Shown one piece after another: positions 15,339-23,459 of a stretch of DNA of 64,000 nt (position 1 is the stretch's first letter; every line of letters begins with the position of its first letter). The notes below the pieces were generated by a model. That model was not told where the DNA came from. It saw only the letters and a program-made list of their open reading frames with translations, and made no database searches. Source of the stretch: an uncultured Lachnospiraceae bacterium (lineage in GTDB: Bacteria; Bacillota; Clostridia; Lachnospirales; Lachnospiraceae); contig CAJTRA010000003.1 in assembly GCA_910578345.1 (NCBI GenBank), forward strand, positions 62,001 to 126,000, in the 5' to 3' direction. Position numbers and translations under genes: made by a program.

Positions 15339-15964
15339 AGAATATTCCTTTCTGTAATCTCTCCGGTCAGATTCTCACAATAATACTCATAGGTCTGTCT
15401 GGTTATCCCATCGATAACGCTGCCCTTACGGACCAGATAATCTAACGTATCGCTTAAGATCTTACACAATGTCTCATCAAGATCCTGGTAAGCAAGCTTC
15501 CGCACTTCTTGAAGATTCTGGATATCAGCAGCGGTTCTTTTGGCACGTTCCCGTCCAGGTTCGATATAATCTGCGATATAAATGATCTTCTCCAGAAGAC
15601 TCATATGAGGTCTTCCCGTAGTATGATAGCTGATCGCCCGCAGGATATCTTCATCCGTGATTCCATACTTCTTTCGCGCCAGACAACATCCGGCCTTCGC
15701 GTGGAGTAATGTGGAATGCTCTTCTGTCTCAATCTGGGACAGTTGAATGTGGTTTTTTCTGCATAGGGCAATCTGCTTGCGGTGGCTCATACATTTCGCA
15801 CAATCATGAAGCATGCCGGCGATCAGCGCTTTCTCCACATCGGCACCGTGCACCATAGCCAGATTGGCGGCTGTATAGGCGACGCCAAGGGTATGTTCAA
15901 ACCGTTTGCGTTCCAAAGTCTGTTCCATTTCTTTTCTGAGTTTGGCAAGATTAGTCGTTTTCAT
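15335..15964 (-). CDS. yqeK: YqeK-type HD-domain nucleotide hydrolase
   Basis: 209 residues with the HD-domain metal ligands spread as RFEHTLGVA, MLHDCAK, EEHSTLLHAKAG and ISYHTTGRP, followed by IIYIADYIEPGR. This is the YqeK family, shown in Bacillus-type bacteria to hydrolyse diadenosine tetraphosphate symmetrically. Gene order nadD-yqeK-rsfS is classic for Firmicutes. It overlaps nadD by four bases at its start and rsfS by four at its end. Confidence 0.93.
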   Translation of the reverse strand: MKTTNLAKLRKEMEQTLERKRFEHTLGVAYTAANLAMVHGADVEKALIAGMLHDCAKCMSHRKQIALCRKNHIQLSQIETEEHSTLLHAKAGCCLARKKYGITDEDILRAISYHTTGRPHMSLLEKIIYIADYIEPGRERAKRTAADIQNLQEVRKLAYQDLDETLCKILSDTLDYLVRKGSVIDGITRQTYEYYCENLTGEITERNIL

Positions 15965-16563
15965 AGATACAACCCTTTCTCTGCAATATACTTCCTGACA
16001 GACGCTGGCACGTATGCTTCGATGGATTCCCCCTGTGAGACTTTCCTGCGGATATCGGAAGAAGAAATATCTATGCAGTCTGTCTTCAGTAAATGAATGA
16101 CTGCATGATATTCCTGCCAGAGGCAGGCGATCTGTGCTTCCATATCTGCAACCGTCTTATCGTCACGCACAGCCGCAAGAATGCAGCAATTCTTGAAGAT
16201 ACGTTCTGGCATTACCCACTTTGTGATTTGAAAAAGATTATCGGCCCCCAGGATAAAGTAATATTCTGTATCCGGATGATCCCGTTTCAGGGATTCCAAT
16301 GTTTCGTAGGTATAAGTATTACCCTGATGTTCCATTTCTATCATAGAAAGAATGAAATCCGGCTCATCCTGAATTGCCAGCGCAGTCATAGCTGCGCGGA
16401 TCTTCCCCGGCGTTACTTTCTGCGCTGCTTTCATATAGGGCTCTCCACAAGGTATAAAAAGAACTTCATTCAACGCATACTGTTCTTTTGCTTTTCTGGC
16501 AAGCTCCAGGTGTCCGTTATGGATTGGATTAAATGTACCGCCCATAATACCTGTCTTTTTCAA
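15961..16563 (-). CDS. nadD: Nicotinate-nucleotide adenylyltransferase
   Basis: 200 residues from a TTG start at 16563 (MKKTGIMGGTFNPIH), chosen because AAGGAGG lies six bases upstream; a GTG 24 bases further out sits in front of that site and would add eight residues. GGTFNPIHNGH is the nucleotide-binding motif, with ILGADNLFQI and the ISSSDIR motif near the C-terminus. It adenylates nicotinate mononucleotide in NAD synthesis. It follows yhbY after a 45-bp gap and overlaps yqeK. Confidence 0.94.
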   Translation of the reverse strand: MKKTGIMGGTFNPIHNGHLELARKAKEQYALNEVLFIPCGEPYMKAAQKVTPGKIRAAMTALAIQDEPDFILSMIEMEHQGNTYTYETLESLKRDHPDTEYYFILGADNLFQITKWVMPERIFKNCCILAAVRDDKTVADMEAQIACLWQEYHAVIHLLKTDCIDISSSDIRRKVSQGESIEAYVPASVRKYIAEKGLYL

Positions 16564-16608
16564 GAGAAACCTCCTTATCTGTGCCACCGGGACTATATTG
16601 TCATGTCT

Positions 16609-16899
16609 CTATTTCGGAAGGATAATCTTGGGATTTTTCTTATCTGGTTTATACAAAATGATTTTCTTACCGATGACCTGTACGACCTGTGAGCGAGTCC
16701 TCTCGGCAACCATCTGTGCGATCTCATTCGGGTCGTCAAAACAGTTCTTTAAGACCGCAATCTTAAGCAGTTCCCGCGTATGAAAGGCTTCCTCGATTCC
16801 ATTGGTGAATTCAGGCGTCAGACTGGATTTTCCGACTTGAAAAATGGGAGTTAAGTTGTTTGCCAGACTTTTTAAGTAGGCTCTCTGTTTACTTGTCAT
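16609..16899 (-). CDS. yhbY: YhbY-type CRM-domain RNA-binding protein
   Basis: 96 residues, a single CRM domain: SKQRAYLKSLANNLTPIF at the start (LKSLANNL is diagnostic), VGKSSLTPEF, ELLKIAVLKNC and VQVIGKKIILYKP. E. coli YhbY associates with pre-50S ribosomes, and Firmicutes homologues lie between obgE and nadD, as here. GAGG is six bases before the ATG. Confidence 0.94.
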   Translation of the reverse strand: MTSKQRAYLKSLANNLTPIFQVGKSSLTPEFTNGIEEAFHTRELLKIAVLKNCFDDPNEIAQMVAERTRSQVVQVIGKKIILYKPDKKNPKIILPK

Positions 16900-16931
16900 A
16901 ATCTACCTCATATCTGCTTGTTGTAAAAAAA

Positions 16932-18221
16932 CTATTTATAGTAGTCAAAGGATAACCCATACATCCGTACCGTATCGCCTTCCTGAATGCCAAGTTTTTC
17001 CAGTTGTTCCAGAATACCGTTATCCTTCAGGAAATTCTGGAAGAACTGAAATCCTTTCTCGGACTCTAAGTTTGTGTAGGACAGCATCTTTTCAATCCTT
17101 GGGCCTTCGACTACGTAGGCATCCTCCTCAGAATCGTATACTACCGTGAATGGTTCACTGGACATATCGAAATGATACTCTGGGAAAAACTCCTGTTCAA
17201 ACACTACGGGATTGGAATCCATCTGTGTCAGACGGTTATTGATGTCATACAGAAGCTCTCTAAGCCCTTGTCCGCTGAGAGCGGAGATGGCATAGACCGG
17301 GATGCCTTTGGGCTCAAACTCTGCCCTGATTCTGTCTACAGGATTGTCGTCCTGCTCATAAATCATATCGATCTTATTGGCGGCGATGATCTGTGGGCGT
17401 TTCGCAATCTCTTGATTATACGCTGTGAGCTCTTGATTGATTGCATAGATGTCTGCGATGGGATCCCGCCCTTCCGTGGAAGCGGCGTCCACAATATGCA
17501 GAATCAGCTTCGTCCGTTCGATATGGCGCAAGAACTCATGGCCCAGGCCGATTCCTTCCGAGGCGCCCTCAATCAGCCCTGGAATATCAGCGATCACAAA
17601 GCCCTTCGCGTCTTCCAGATCTACCACGCCCAGATTCGGGTTCAGCGTCGTAAAATGATAGTTTGCGATCTTCGGTCTTGCATTGGTCACTTTGGACAGG
17701 AGTGTGGATTTTCCGACATTGGGAAATCCGACCAGACCTACATCCGCAATTACCTTCAGCTCTAAGATAAGCTCCAGCTCCAGCGCTGGCTGTCCTGGCT
17801 GCGCATACTTGGGCGCCTGCATGGTGCTTGTGGCATAGTGCTGGTTGCCGTTGCCGCCTTTTCCGCCGCTCAGAAGCAGGAATCTGCGGTTGTCGCCGGA
17901 CATATCAGTGATCACTTTGCCGCTCTCGCATTCCTTAATCACAGTCCCTTCCGGCACCTTGATGAAGATGTCTTCCCCATTCTTACCGCTGCAATTACGC
18001 TTCCCGCCGTTCTCTCCGTTTCCGGCAGCATATTTGCGCACATTTCTGAAATCTGTAAGGGTATTTAATCCCTCGTCCACAACGAAATAGACGCTGCCGC
18101 CATTTCCGCCGTCCCCGCCGTCGGGGCCGCCGTTTGGCACATATTTCTCTCTGCGGAAAGACACGTGGCCGTCTCCGCCTTTCCCGCTTTTTACAAAAAT
18201 CCTTGCGCGATCTGCAAACAT
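16932..18221 (-). CDS. obgE: Obg-family ribosome assembly GTPase
   Basis: 429 residues with three domains: the glycine-rich Obg fold (1-158; GGDGGNGGSVYFV), a GTPase domain (about 159-335) with GFPNVGKST, DIPG, NKID and SALSG boxes, and a C-terminal OCT domain (about 345-429, FTVVYDSEEDAYVVEG) typical of Gram-positive Obg. It assists 50S assembly and links to stringent control. A strong terminator lies between rpmA and this gene, so a separate promoter or read-through must feed it. GAGG precedes the ATG. Confidence 0.97.
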   Translation of the reverse strand: MFADRARIFVKSGKGGDGHVSFRREKYVPNGGPDGGDGGNGGSVYFVVDEGLNTLTDFRNVRKYAAGNGENGGKRNCSGKNGEDIFIKVPEGTVIKECESGKVITDMSGDNRRFLLLSGGKGGNGNQHYATSTMQAPKYAQPGQPALELELILELKVIADVGLVGFPNVGKSTLLSKVTNARPKIANYHFTTLNPNLGVVDLEDAKGFVIADIPGLIEGASEGIGLGHEFLRHIERTKLILHIVDAASTEGRDPIADIYAINQELTAYNQEIAKRPQIIAANKIDMIYEQDDNPVDRIRAEFEPKGIPVYAISALSGQGLRELLYDINNRLTQMDSNPVVFEQEFFPEYHFDMSSEPFTVVYDSEEDAYVVEGPRIEKMLSYTNLESEKGFQFFQNFLKDNGILEQLEKLGIQEGDTVRMYGLSFDYYK

Positions 18222-18241
18222 ATCATTACCTCATACACTTG

Positions 18242-18300
18242 AAAAAAGGCTCCAAACATAATCCATCACTGAAAACCAACGATGGACGATGTTTGAAGCC
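18242..18300 (-). terminator. Terminator between rpmA and obgE
   Basis: On the minus strand GGCTTCAAACAT (18289-18300) pairs with ATGTTTGGAGCC (18248-18259), 11 of 12 positions plus a G-U, with a second inner stem CCATC/GATGG, followed by TTTTTTC. It ends or attenuates the rplU-prp-rpmA transcript before obgE. Confidence 0.85.
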
Positions 18301-18313
18301 TGCATCAACCCTT

Positions 18314-18598
18314 TTATTTCTCTACAGGATACACAGAAGCCTGTTTCTTATCCCTACCCATTCTCTCGAAACGGAGTACACCGTCAACAAGAGCGAACAA
18401 AGTATCGTCTCCGCCTCTTCCTACGTTAACGCCAGGATGGATCTTCGTTCCGCGCTGTCTGTATAAGATATTGCCAGCTTTCACAAACTGTCCGTCAGCT
18501 CTCTTGGCACCGAGTCTTTTAGACTCAGAATCTCTGCCGTTCTTAGTGGAACCAACACCCTTCTTATGTGCAAAAAACTGAAGGTTCATATTCAACAT
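18314..18598 (-). CDS. rpmA: 50S ribosomal protein L27 with cleavable N-terminus
   Basis: 94 residues from ATG 18598, set by AAGGAGGTG nine bases upstream. The first residues, MLNMNLQFFAHKKGVGS, carry the Firmicutes leader LNxxLQFFA that is cut after FFA by the protease Prp; mature L27 would start at HKKGVGS, the tail that reaches the peptidyl transferase centre. The rest is typical L27 (SKRLGAKRADGQFV, RQRGTKIHPG). It lies four bases after prp. Confidence 0.97.
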   Translation of the reverse strand: MLNMNLQFFAHKKGVGSTKNGRDSESKRLGAKRADGQFVKAGNILYRQRGTKIHPGVNVGRGGDDTLFALVDGVLRFERMGRDKKQASVYPVEK

Positions 18599-18602
18599 GG
18601 TA

Positions 18603-18932
18603 TTACACCTCCTTATAATGCAGTCTGCAATGTTTCTTCCCGTACTGCTCTTCAATACGGGTCAAACCGAGTACAAGAGAATCCAGAAGCACTCTGGAAG
18701 TTTCCTGCAGAGGCCTCTCAAAGAAGCATCGGATTATTCCACTCTCCTCATCTGTCGTGACATCCATCGCTTCTCCTGTGATCTCATCCAGAGAATTGAT
18801 AGTGTTGATGACTAACGCTGAGACGGCAGCACATACGATATCTTCGCCGTAAGCGCCATATCCGGCATGTCCGCTGCAGATAAATCCCTGATATTCCCCT
18901 GTTCTCGTTCTATGAAATGTGATCTGTATCAT
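18603..18932 (-). CDS. prp: Ribosomal-processing cysteine protease Prp
   Basis: 109 residues from ATG 18932, with AAGG seven bases upstream; an ATG 15 bases further out is less well placed. The catalytic pair is visible as His in CSGHAGYG and Cys in DIVCAAVSAL. Prp removes the N-terminal extension of L27, encoded immediately downstream, and is essential where studied in Staphylococcus. The rplU-prp-rpmA order is the standard Firmicutes arrangement. Confidence 0.95.
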   Translation of the reverse strand: MIQITFHRTRTGEYQGFICSGHAGYGAYGEDIVCAAVSALVINTINSLDEITGEAMDVTTDEESGIIRCFFERPLQETSRVLLDSLVLGLTRIEEQYGKKHCRLHYKEV

Positions 18933-18972
18933 CTCACACCTTCGCATAAACTCTTATACAATGAAAAACAAA

Positions 18973-19278
18973 CTATGCGTTTATTTTGTCGATCTTAACC
19001 TGAGTGTATGCTTGTCTGTGACCATTTTTCTTGTGATAACCGGTCTTTCTCTTGTACTTGTATACGATCACTTTGCGGTACTTACCCTGATCCATAACGG
19101 TTCCGGTAACAGTTGCGTTCTCAACGTCGCCTGCAACTTTCAGTTCCTGATCGCTTACGGCTATCACCTGGTCAAATGTAACAGAAGTTCCTACTTCGGC
19201 ATCCAGTTTCTCAACCTTGATGATATCTCCTTCGGAAACTTTGTACTGCTTTCCACCTGTTGCGATAATTGCGTACAT
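18973..19278 (-). CDS. rplU: 50S ribosomal protein L21
   Basis: 101 residues from ATG 19278 (MYAIIATGGKQYKV), with AGGAGG eight bases upstream. Family motifs include the N-terminal ATGGKQYKVSEGD and the C-terminal KYKRKTGYHKKNGHRQ that contacts 23S rRNA. First gene of the rplU-prp-rpmA unit, transcribed from a consensus promoter through a structured leader. Confidence 0.97.
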   Translation of the reverse strand: MYAIIATGGKQYKVSEGDIIKVEKLDAEVGTSVTFDQVIAVSDQELKVAGDVENATVTGTVMDQGKYRKVIVYKYKRKTGYHKKNGHRQAYTQVKIDKINA

Positions 19279-19368
19279 ATGGCACCTCCTATTCATGAAC
19301 AAAAGTTCATTTACTCGCCAGCTTCGGTGCTGCCAGAAGACATGCTTATACCTCGCTGTGCGGCATAC
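19279..19368 (-). ncRNA. Probable L21 leader (autoregulatory 5' UTR)
   Basis: About 90 nt of leader between the promoter and rplU. It contains the hairpins CAGC-ACCGAA-GCTG and ATGAAC-TTTT-GTTCAT, plus GCCGCACAGCGAGGTATAAG, which resembles the conserved part of the Firmicutes L21 leader. Such leaders are thought to bind L21 or its partner proteins. The match is from memory of the motif and was not scored with a covariance model. Confidence 0.5.
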
Positions 19369-19374
19369 TTATGT

Positions 19375-19403
19375 ATCATAACTGGTTTGGGCATATTTGT
19401 CAA
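19375..19403 (-). promoter_or_regulatory. Consensus promoter of rplU-prp-rpmA
   Basis: Minus-strand TTGACA (19398-19403), a 17-base spacer and TATGAT (19375-19380). It stands just inside the gap to the lipoprotein gene and drives the ribosomal protein unit independently of upstream genes. Confidence 0.8.
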
Positions 19404-19453
19404 TAAAATAATTGAAAAACCCGCAAAATTCCCAAAATATAGTGCAGCCAGAC

Positions 19454-20560
19454 TCATTCTACAGGATTCCACAGGATCTCCGGATGTTGATTGATGATGT
19501 CATAAGCAATGCCCAGGTCGTCACATCTGGCCTTGACCGCATTTAACACTTCCTCCTCTGAAACCCAGTTGATGTCCTGCTCCTCCCGGCATCTTTCAAC
19601 ATAAGCCTCACATAGTATTTTCTGTTCTTCTGTGCACTCTTCGGTGTCATATTGATAATATCTGTCTTCACCGACCGTATGGATGGCGACGACAAATTCG
19701 CCTGGCTCCGTATTTTCGCCGAATATTTCCTGATAGGCAGCATCGTTGATGCAGCTCGTCCACCATCCAGACAGAGTCTCTGTCCCGCAGACTGATAGGA
19801 ACGTGCCGTCAGACTGGAAGGCAGAGATCCCGCTGTAGTGATCTCCTGCGCCGGCTGATCCATAATCATTTAAAATACCGTTGCTGTAGGCCAAAGTTTC
19901 GCTTCTGGCCCAGCATTCATATTCTGCCGTGAGATATAACTGTCCATTGTCTTCCTTGATCGCAATGACGGCATAGCTGTCGTCGTCCTGCGAATAGATG
20001 TTCAAGCCAATGAATTTGACGAGTAGGAGCTGCGCACCTGTGCTGTCCGGGCTATTCACATAGGCATACTGCGCAGCCGTATAAGATGTCTTGTCGGTAT
20101 ATTCTGGATCCAGGAAATAAGCGGATATCGTCTCTCCCAGCTCTGTAAAAGTATAGGAACCGCCCTTCTCCAGGATGGGACTGCGGTACTCTTCCTGCGG
20201 AATACTTTCTGCAGCCAATGCGGACGCCTCATTTCTTAGAAACTGTTCATACAGATTTCCAGGATTCAAGGCTGTCTGACTGTTGTTTTCCATTAACTGA
20301 CCGTTTTCATTTGGTGGCGTCTCGTCTGCTACGGGTGCAGGAGCCTGTGGATCTGTCTGCACGTCAGCTTCTGAATCAGTTTCCGTATCAGAATGCGGCG
20401 ATGCATCTGCCAGGCCTTCTGTATCGCTGACAGAATCTAAGATGATTTCCCCTTCTTGGGGATCGTCCTTTTTTTCGGCAGTACATCCAGACAGAAACAG
20501 CCCCATCCATACTGCCGTCAGTACAGTGACGATGATCATTTTACTTTTATCTCGTTTCAT
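19454..20560 (-). CDS. Lipoprotein of unknown function
   Basis: 368 residues from ATG 20560. A basic N-terminus, hydrophobic helix and lipobox LSGC (Cys about residue 26) mark it as a lipoprotein processed by LspA. Residues 30-120 are an acidic, Asp/Glu/Pro-rich linker of low complexity. The globular part (about 130-368) has repeated Tyr/Trp-rich segments and five or so Cys but no domain I can name. It is placed between the Nudix gene and rplU and may simply be an accessory gene in this cluster. Confidence 0.8.
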   Translation of the reverse strand: MKRDKSKMIIVTVLTAVWMGLFLSGCTAEKKDDPQEGEIILDSVSDTEGLADASPHSDTETDSEADVQTDPQAPAPVADETPPNENGQLMENNSQTALNPGNLYEQFLRNEASALAAESIPQEEYRSPILEKGGSYTFTELGETISAYFLDPEYTDKTSYTAAQYAYVNSPDSTGAQLLLVKFIGLNIYSQDDDSYAVIAIKEDNGQLYLTAEYECWARSETLAYSNGILNDYGSAGAGDHYSGISAFQSDGTFLSVCGTETLSGWWTSCINDAAYQEIFGENTEPGEFVVAIHTVGEDRYYQYDTEECTEEQKILCEAYVERCREEQDINWVSEEEVLNAVKARCDDLGIAYDIINQHPEILWNPVE

Positions 20561-20630
20561 GTTCAATCTTTCCTCTCAAGATCATTCCTTTTCAGGTTGA
20601 TATGCCTCTGAATTTCCACAGGGAAGACTT

Positions 20631-21179
20631 TTAATCCAGTGTAAAAAAATACGCCGCGATCTGCGCCCTGGAACTGAATTCTTCTGTTTCCAACAGTTCC
20701 CGTACCTGTTCTTTGGTATAAAAGCCGGCTGTAATCTGCTCATTTTCAGACGTATGATCTTCGAAGGTTCCATCCACCTCCACGAAAGCGATCTGTGTCT
20801 TGACATCGGAAAAAGCCACTGCGGCAAAAGAAGGCGGCAGGATCGCCCGGATCTTCGAGACACAAAGGCCGGTTTCCTCATAGAGCTCCCGTTGGATGCA
20901 CTCCTCCAGAGATTCTCCCTCTTCCAGCATTCCTGCACACAGATTGTAGACAAAGCGGTTGACACCCATACGAAATTCCCGAAGCAGCAGCATTCTGTCT
21001 TCATGATAGGCTACGATGGAGACGCCGCTGACGCGCTTACCGATGGCCTCTACGCCGGCGATTTCACTGCGGCTGACGATCTCGTACTTCTTTTCTTTGC
21101 CGACTTTATTCCGGTAGGTCAATTCATAGTTCTTCAGATATCTGCCGTCCTTGATCTTTTCCAGTTTTAGAAGTTCCAT
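20631..21179 (-). CDS. Nudix hydrolase, ADP-ribose pyrophosphatase type
   Basis: 182 residues from ATG 21179 (MELLKLEKI). The Nudix box is complete: GMLEEGESLEECIQRELYEETGL at about residues 83-105 (read as G-x5-E-x7-REL-x2-EE-x-G). The upstream strand VSIVAYHEDRMLLLREFR and the overall size match ADP-ribose/NDP-sugar hydrolases. Substrate cannot be fixed by sequence. The start lies inside the last 13 bases of the RNase E/G gene. Confidence 0.87.
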   Translation of the reverse strand: MELLKLEKIKDGRYLKNYELTYRNKVGKEKKYEIVSRSEIAGVEAIGKRVSGVSIVAYHEDRMLLLREFRMGVNRFVYNLCAGMLEEGESLEECIQRELYEETGLCVSKIRAILPPSFAAVAFSDVKTQIAFVEVDGTFEDHTSENEQITAGFYTKEQVRELLETEEFSSRAQIAAYFFTLD

Positions 21180-22399
21180 AAATGATCGCATCCTTTCTTT
21201 TCGTGTGACTGTTTCATTTGCTCGGCCAGGCTCGGCCGTACTTTCTTACGTGTAATTTCCATCAATCCTAAGCCTGTCATATCCACGACGTCTGCGTGAA
21301 TATTATCCCTGCGAAGCAGACTGCGCATATATTCCATCAGTTTATCGACTTGTTCCTGCTCTTCCATATTGATGAAGTCAACCAGGATGATCCCTGACAG
21401 ATTGCGAGCCCGCAGCTGTATGGCGATCATTTCAGCCGCCTCCAGATTGATTTTGAAGGCGGTTTCCTTCTGATTGGAATGGCGTTCATATTTTCCGCTG
21501 TTCACATCGATGGAGATCAACGCTTCTGTCGGTTCAATGACCAGATAGCCGCCGGATTTAAGCCATACTTTTTTGTCCAAAAGCTCTCTCAGCCTTGCTT
21601 CCACGGCATACAGCTTGTGCAGAGGAAGCAGTGCATCGTCATAGAGACGCACCGGAACAGGAAGCGGCGTCCTGGGCGCTTCTGCCAACAGCGCTTCATA
21701 TACCTCTGGCAGATCGGTCACGATCTCATCATATTCGGCAGTGTAGGCATTTTGGATAAAGTGAAGGTAATCCGGCTTCGCAGTATGCAGGCAGCTATAA
21801 CAGGTCCGTTTATCGGCTATTTGCTTGATATGGTCTAACTGCTCAGATAATGCCGCCGCTTCCTCTACCAACAAGGCGTCCTCTGCCAGTCTGCCGGCAT
21901 TTGTCCGCACAATGATCTGACAGTGTTTTCCAATCTCCTGCAGTCCCGCTATCTCACCAAACCGCATCTTCTGTCTGCGGCTTAACTTGGACGACGACTG
22001 GATGGAAGCTCCTTTACCGCCGGTATCCTTTACTACCACATAATTGCCGGAAAGAGACAGATTCGCAGTCACCCCGGCTTGTTTGGTCTTCATGGGTTCC
22101 TTGACGATCTGTACGACGATCTCATCTTCCGCCTTTACCTTTCCGTCATAGACACGGTTCGTAACGATAGCGTGTCTTGTCTCTGCAAGCGGAAGAAAGG
22201 TGAGGTATCTTTCGCCCAGGTTTACGAAAGCGGCCCCGATTGTTTCGGAAATATTCTGTACTTTACCGATATAGATATTGCCCACTGCGTGATCATTTGG
22301 TTTCTGCACTTGTATGGAGTGGATCTGGTTGTCTCTCATAAGTAGGGAGAACAGCAAATCTCCCAGTTTTACGATCAGTATCTTACCTTTCGTTGCCAT
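21167..22399 (-). CDS. Ribonuclease E/G family protein
   Basis: 410 residues. An S1-like domain (about 35-125, GNIYIGKVQNI, GAAFVNLG) is followed by the RNase H-like and DNase I-like parts with TEALISIDVNSGKY and FKINLEAAEMIAIQLR. The second metal-binding motif, DFIDM in E. coli RNase E, reads DFINM here, and the C-terminal CPxCxG zinc link is not visible. The protein is RNase G-sized with no degradosome tail. Activity on RNA should therefore be viewed as probable rather than certain. Confidence 0.88.
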   Translation of the reverse strand: MATKGKILIVKLGDLLFSLLMRDNQIHSIQVQKPNDHAVGNIYIGKVQNISETIGAAFVNLGERYLTFLPLAETRHAIVTNRVYDGKVKAEDEIVVQIVKEPMKTKQAGVTANLSLSGNYVVVKDTGGKGASIQSSSKLSRRQKMRFGEIAGLQEIGKHCQIIVRTNAGRLAEDALLVEEAAALSEQLDHIKQIADKRTCYSCLHTAKPDYLHFIQNAYTAEYDEIVTDLPEVYEALLAEAPRTPLPVPVRLYDDALLPLHKLYAVEARLRELLDKKVWLKSGGYLVIEPTEALISIDVNSGKYERHSNQKETAFKINLEAAEMIAIQLRARNLSGIILVDFINMEEQEQVDKLMEYMRSLLRRDNIHADVVDMTGLGLMEITRKKVRPSLAEQMKQSHEKKGCDHLWNF

Positions 22400-22506
22400 T
22401 TTAATTGATCTCTTTCTTTATTTCTGCAGGCAGCGAGTCGGGTGACTGCTTGCGGCGGATCTTTGACTTTGCTTTATGGAACAGATGTCCCCTGTCCAGG
22501 ACATAC

Positions 22507-22548
22507 AAAAGTAAGAGAGCAAATGTTATCCACCAACTCTCTTACTTT
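22507..22548 (-). terminator. Terminator after the PRTase-like gene
   Basis: Minus-strand AAAGTAAGAGAG (22537-22548) pairs perfectly with CTCTCTTACTTT (22508-22519) over 12 bp, followed by a short T-run. The 178 bp between the PRTase-like stop and RNase E/G start hold this hairpin and no clear promoter. Confidence 0.75.
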
Positions 22549-22577
22549 GTTGTGCTATGTAATCGGATCTTATCCCA

Positions 22578-23222
22578 TCAGTCTACGATAGAGTATCCAT
22601 ATGCGTTTGCAAAGGCGTCAATCTTATGGCCATCTTTACACATCGGACAGTTCTCCGGGCTGTAGGTCTTGTATTCCGGGATATCCGCCGTCGTAAACAG
22701 AGAATGGATCGGCATAGCCATCACACTATTGGCTGCACTGAAGATTGCACTGATGCCGCTGAACTTCGCACCATAATATTTAAGCGCCTGAACGGCTTTC
22801 ACGATGGTCTGTCCTGTCGTCGCAGATGCTAAGAGCAGGAGTATGTTCTTATCCCTGATCATCGGCACCATATTCTCTCTGATAACAAGGTGGCCGGAAT
22901 TCACGTATTCTGGGGTTACAATATAGATTGTATTGTGGGAGTTCATGGAATAAATACCAGCTCTGGTCAGATCTTCCGCCAGAAAAGCGCCTATCGTCTC
23001 ACAACCGTCAATACATACGATCGTATCGACGACCGTCGTCGCTGAGATCTGTCCACTGAGAGCTTTAGCTGCCGCAGAAGCCTCACTTAACCTGCATTTC
23101 AAGGTAGTCATATCCAGGAAATAATTTACGTGGGAATTCGGTGTCACAAAATGTCCCGGAATTGTCTTCAAGACGACATCAGGATGCTCCTTTGATCTGA
23201 TTTTCGTAGCTTTACTCTGCAT
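22578..23222 (-). CDS. Phosphoribosyltransferase-like protein
   Basis: 214 residues from ATG 23222, with AAGGAGG eight bases upstream. The fold pattern fits type I phosphoribosyltransferases: TIVCIDGCETIGAFLAEDL and NILLLLASATTGQTIVKAV stand where the orotate PRTase core strands and PRPP loop are expected, and the C-terminal CPMCKDG resembles clostridial PyrE-like proteins. The acidic pair normally preceding the TTG of the PRPP loop is replaced by Ala-Ser-Ala. It could have a different substrate or be a binding protein. No pyrimidine genes adjoin it. Confidence 0.7.
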   Translation of the reverse strand: MQSKATKIRSKEHPDVVLKTIPGHFVTPNSHVNYFLDMTTLKCRLSEASAAAKALSGQISATTVVDTIVCIDGCETIGAFLAEDLTRAGIYSMNSHNTIYIVTPEYVNSGHLVIRENMVPMIRDKNILLLLASATTGQTIVKAVQALKYYGAKFSGISAIFSAANSVMAMPIHSLFTTADIPEYKTYSPENCPMCKDGHKIDAFANAYGYSIVD

Positions 23223-23375
23223 AAAAAAATCCTCCTTTTCCTTGGCAGGTCTATTGCAGTCCGCATTCACTTACTCCACAGCCCATCCAATGTATTACTA
23301 TATTTTACCAAGTTTTTAGTAGAAAATCTATACTTATAGTTAACGATACTGAAAATTTCGTAACAGTTTGGCGCA

Positions 23376-23400
23376 GGTCAGCGCATTTACTGCGCTGACC
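23376..23400. repeat. Perfect hairpin downstream of the GH112 gene
   Basis: GGTCAGCGCA (23376-23385) and TGCGCTGACC (23391-23400) form a 10-bp GC-rich stem with a five-base loop, 60 bp beyond the GH112 stop. No T-run follows on either strand, so it may stabilise the 3' end rather than terminate. The rest of the 237-bp gap to the PRTase-like start is AT-rich. Confidence 0.55.
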
Positions 23401-23459
23401 GTGTCAAAACACAACAGTTTATCGTATCCGGCCATGCGAAATCGCTGCTTTCTCCATGA

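Noticed and set aside
19297..19308. GAACAAAAGTTC, a perfect GAAC-N4-GTTC match to the SOS box.
   Set aside because: It lies in the rplU leader, downstream of the promoter, and forms the ATGAAC-TTTT-GTTCAT hairpin; SOS control of L21 makes little sense.
22405..22665. Plus-strand 86-codon frame between RNase E/G and the PRTase-like gene.
   Set aside because: It crosses a terminator hairpin and overlaps the end of the PRTase-like gene; no ribosome binding site or domain.
14982..23346. The 12-mer TCGTTAACTATA appears at 14982-14993 and, inverted, at 23335-23346, with similar pieces near 54511 and 54535.
   Set aside because: In 64 kb many 12-mers recur by chance, the copies share no flanking sequence, and they have no common position relative to genes.
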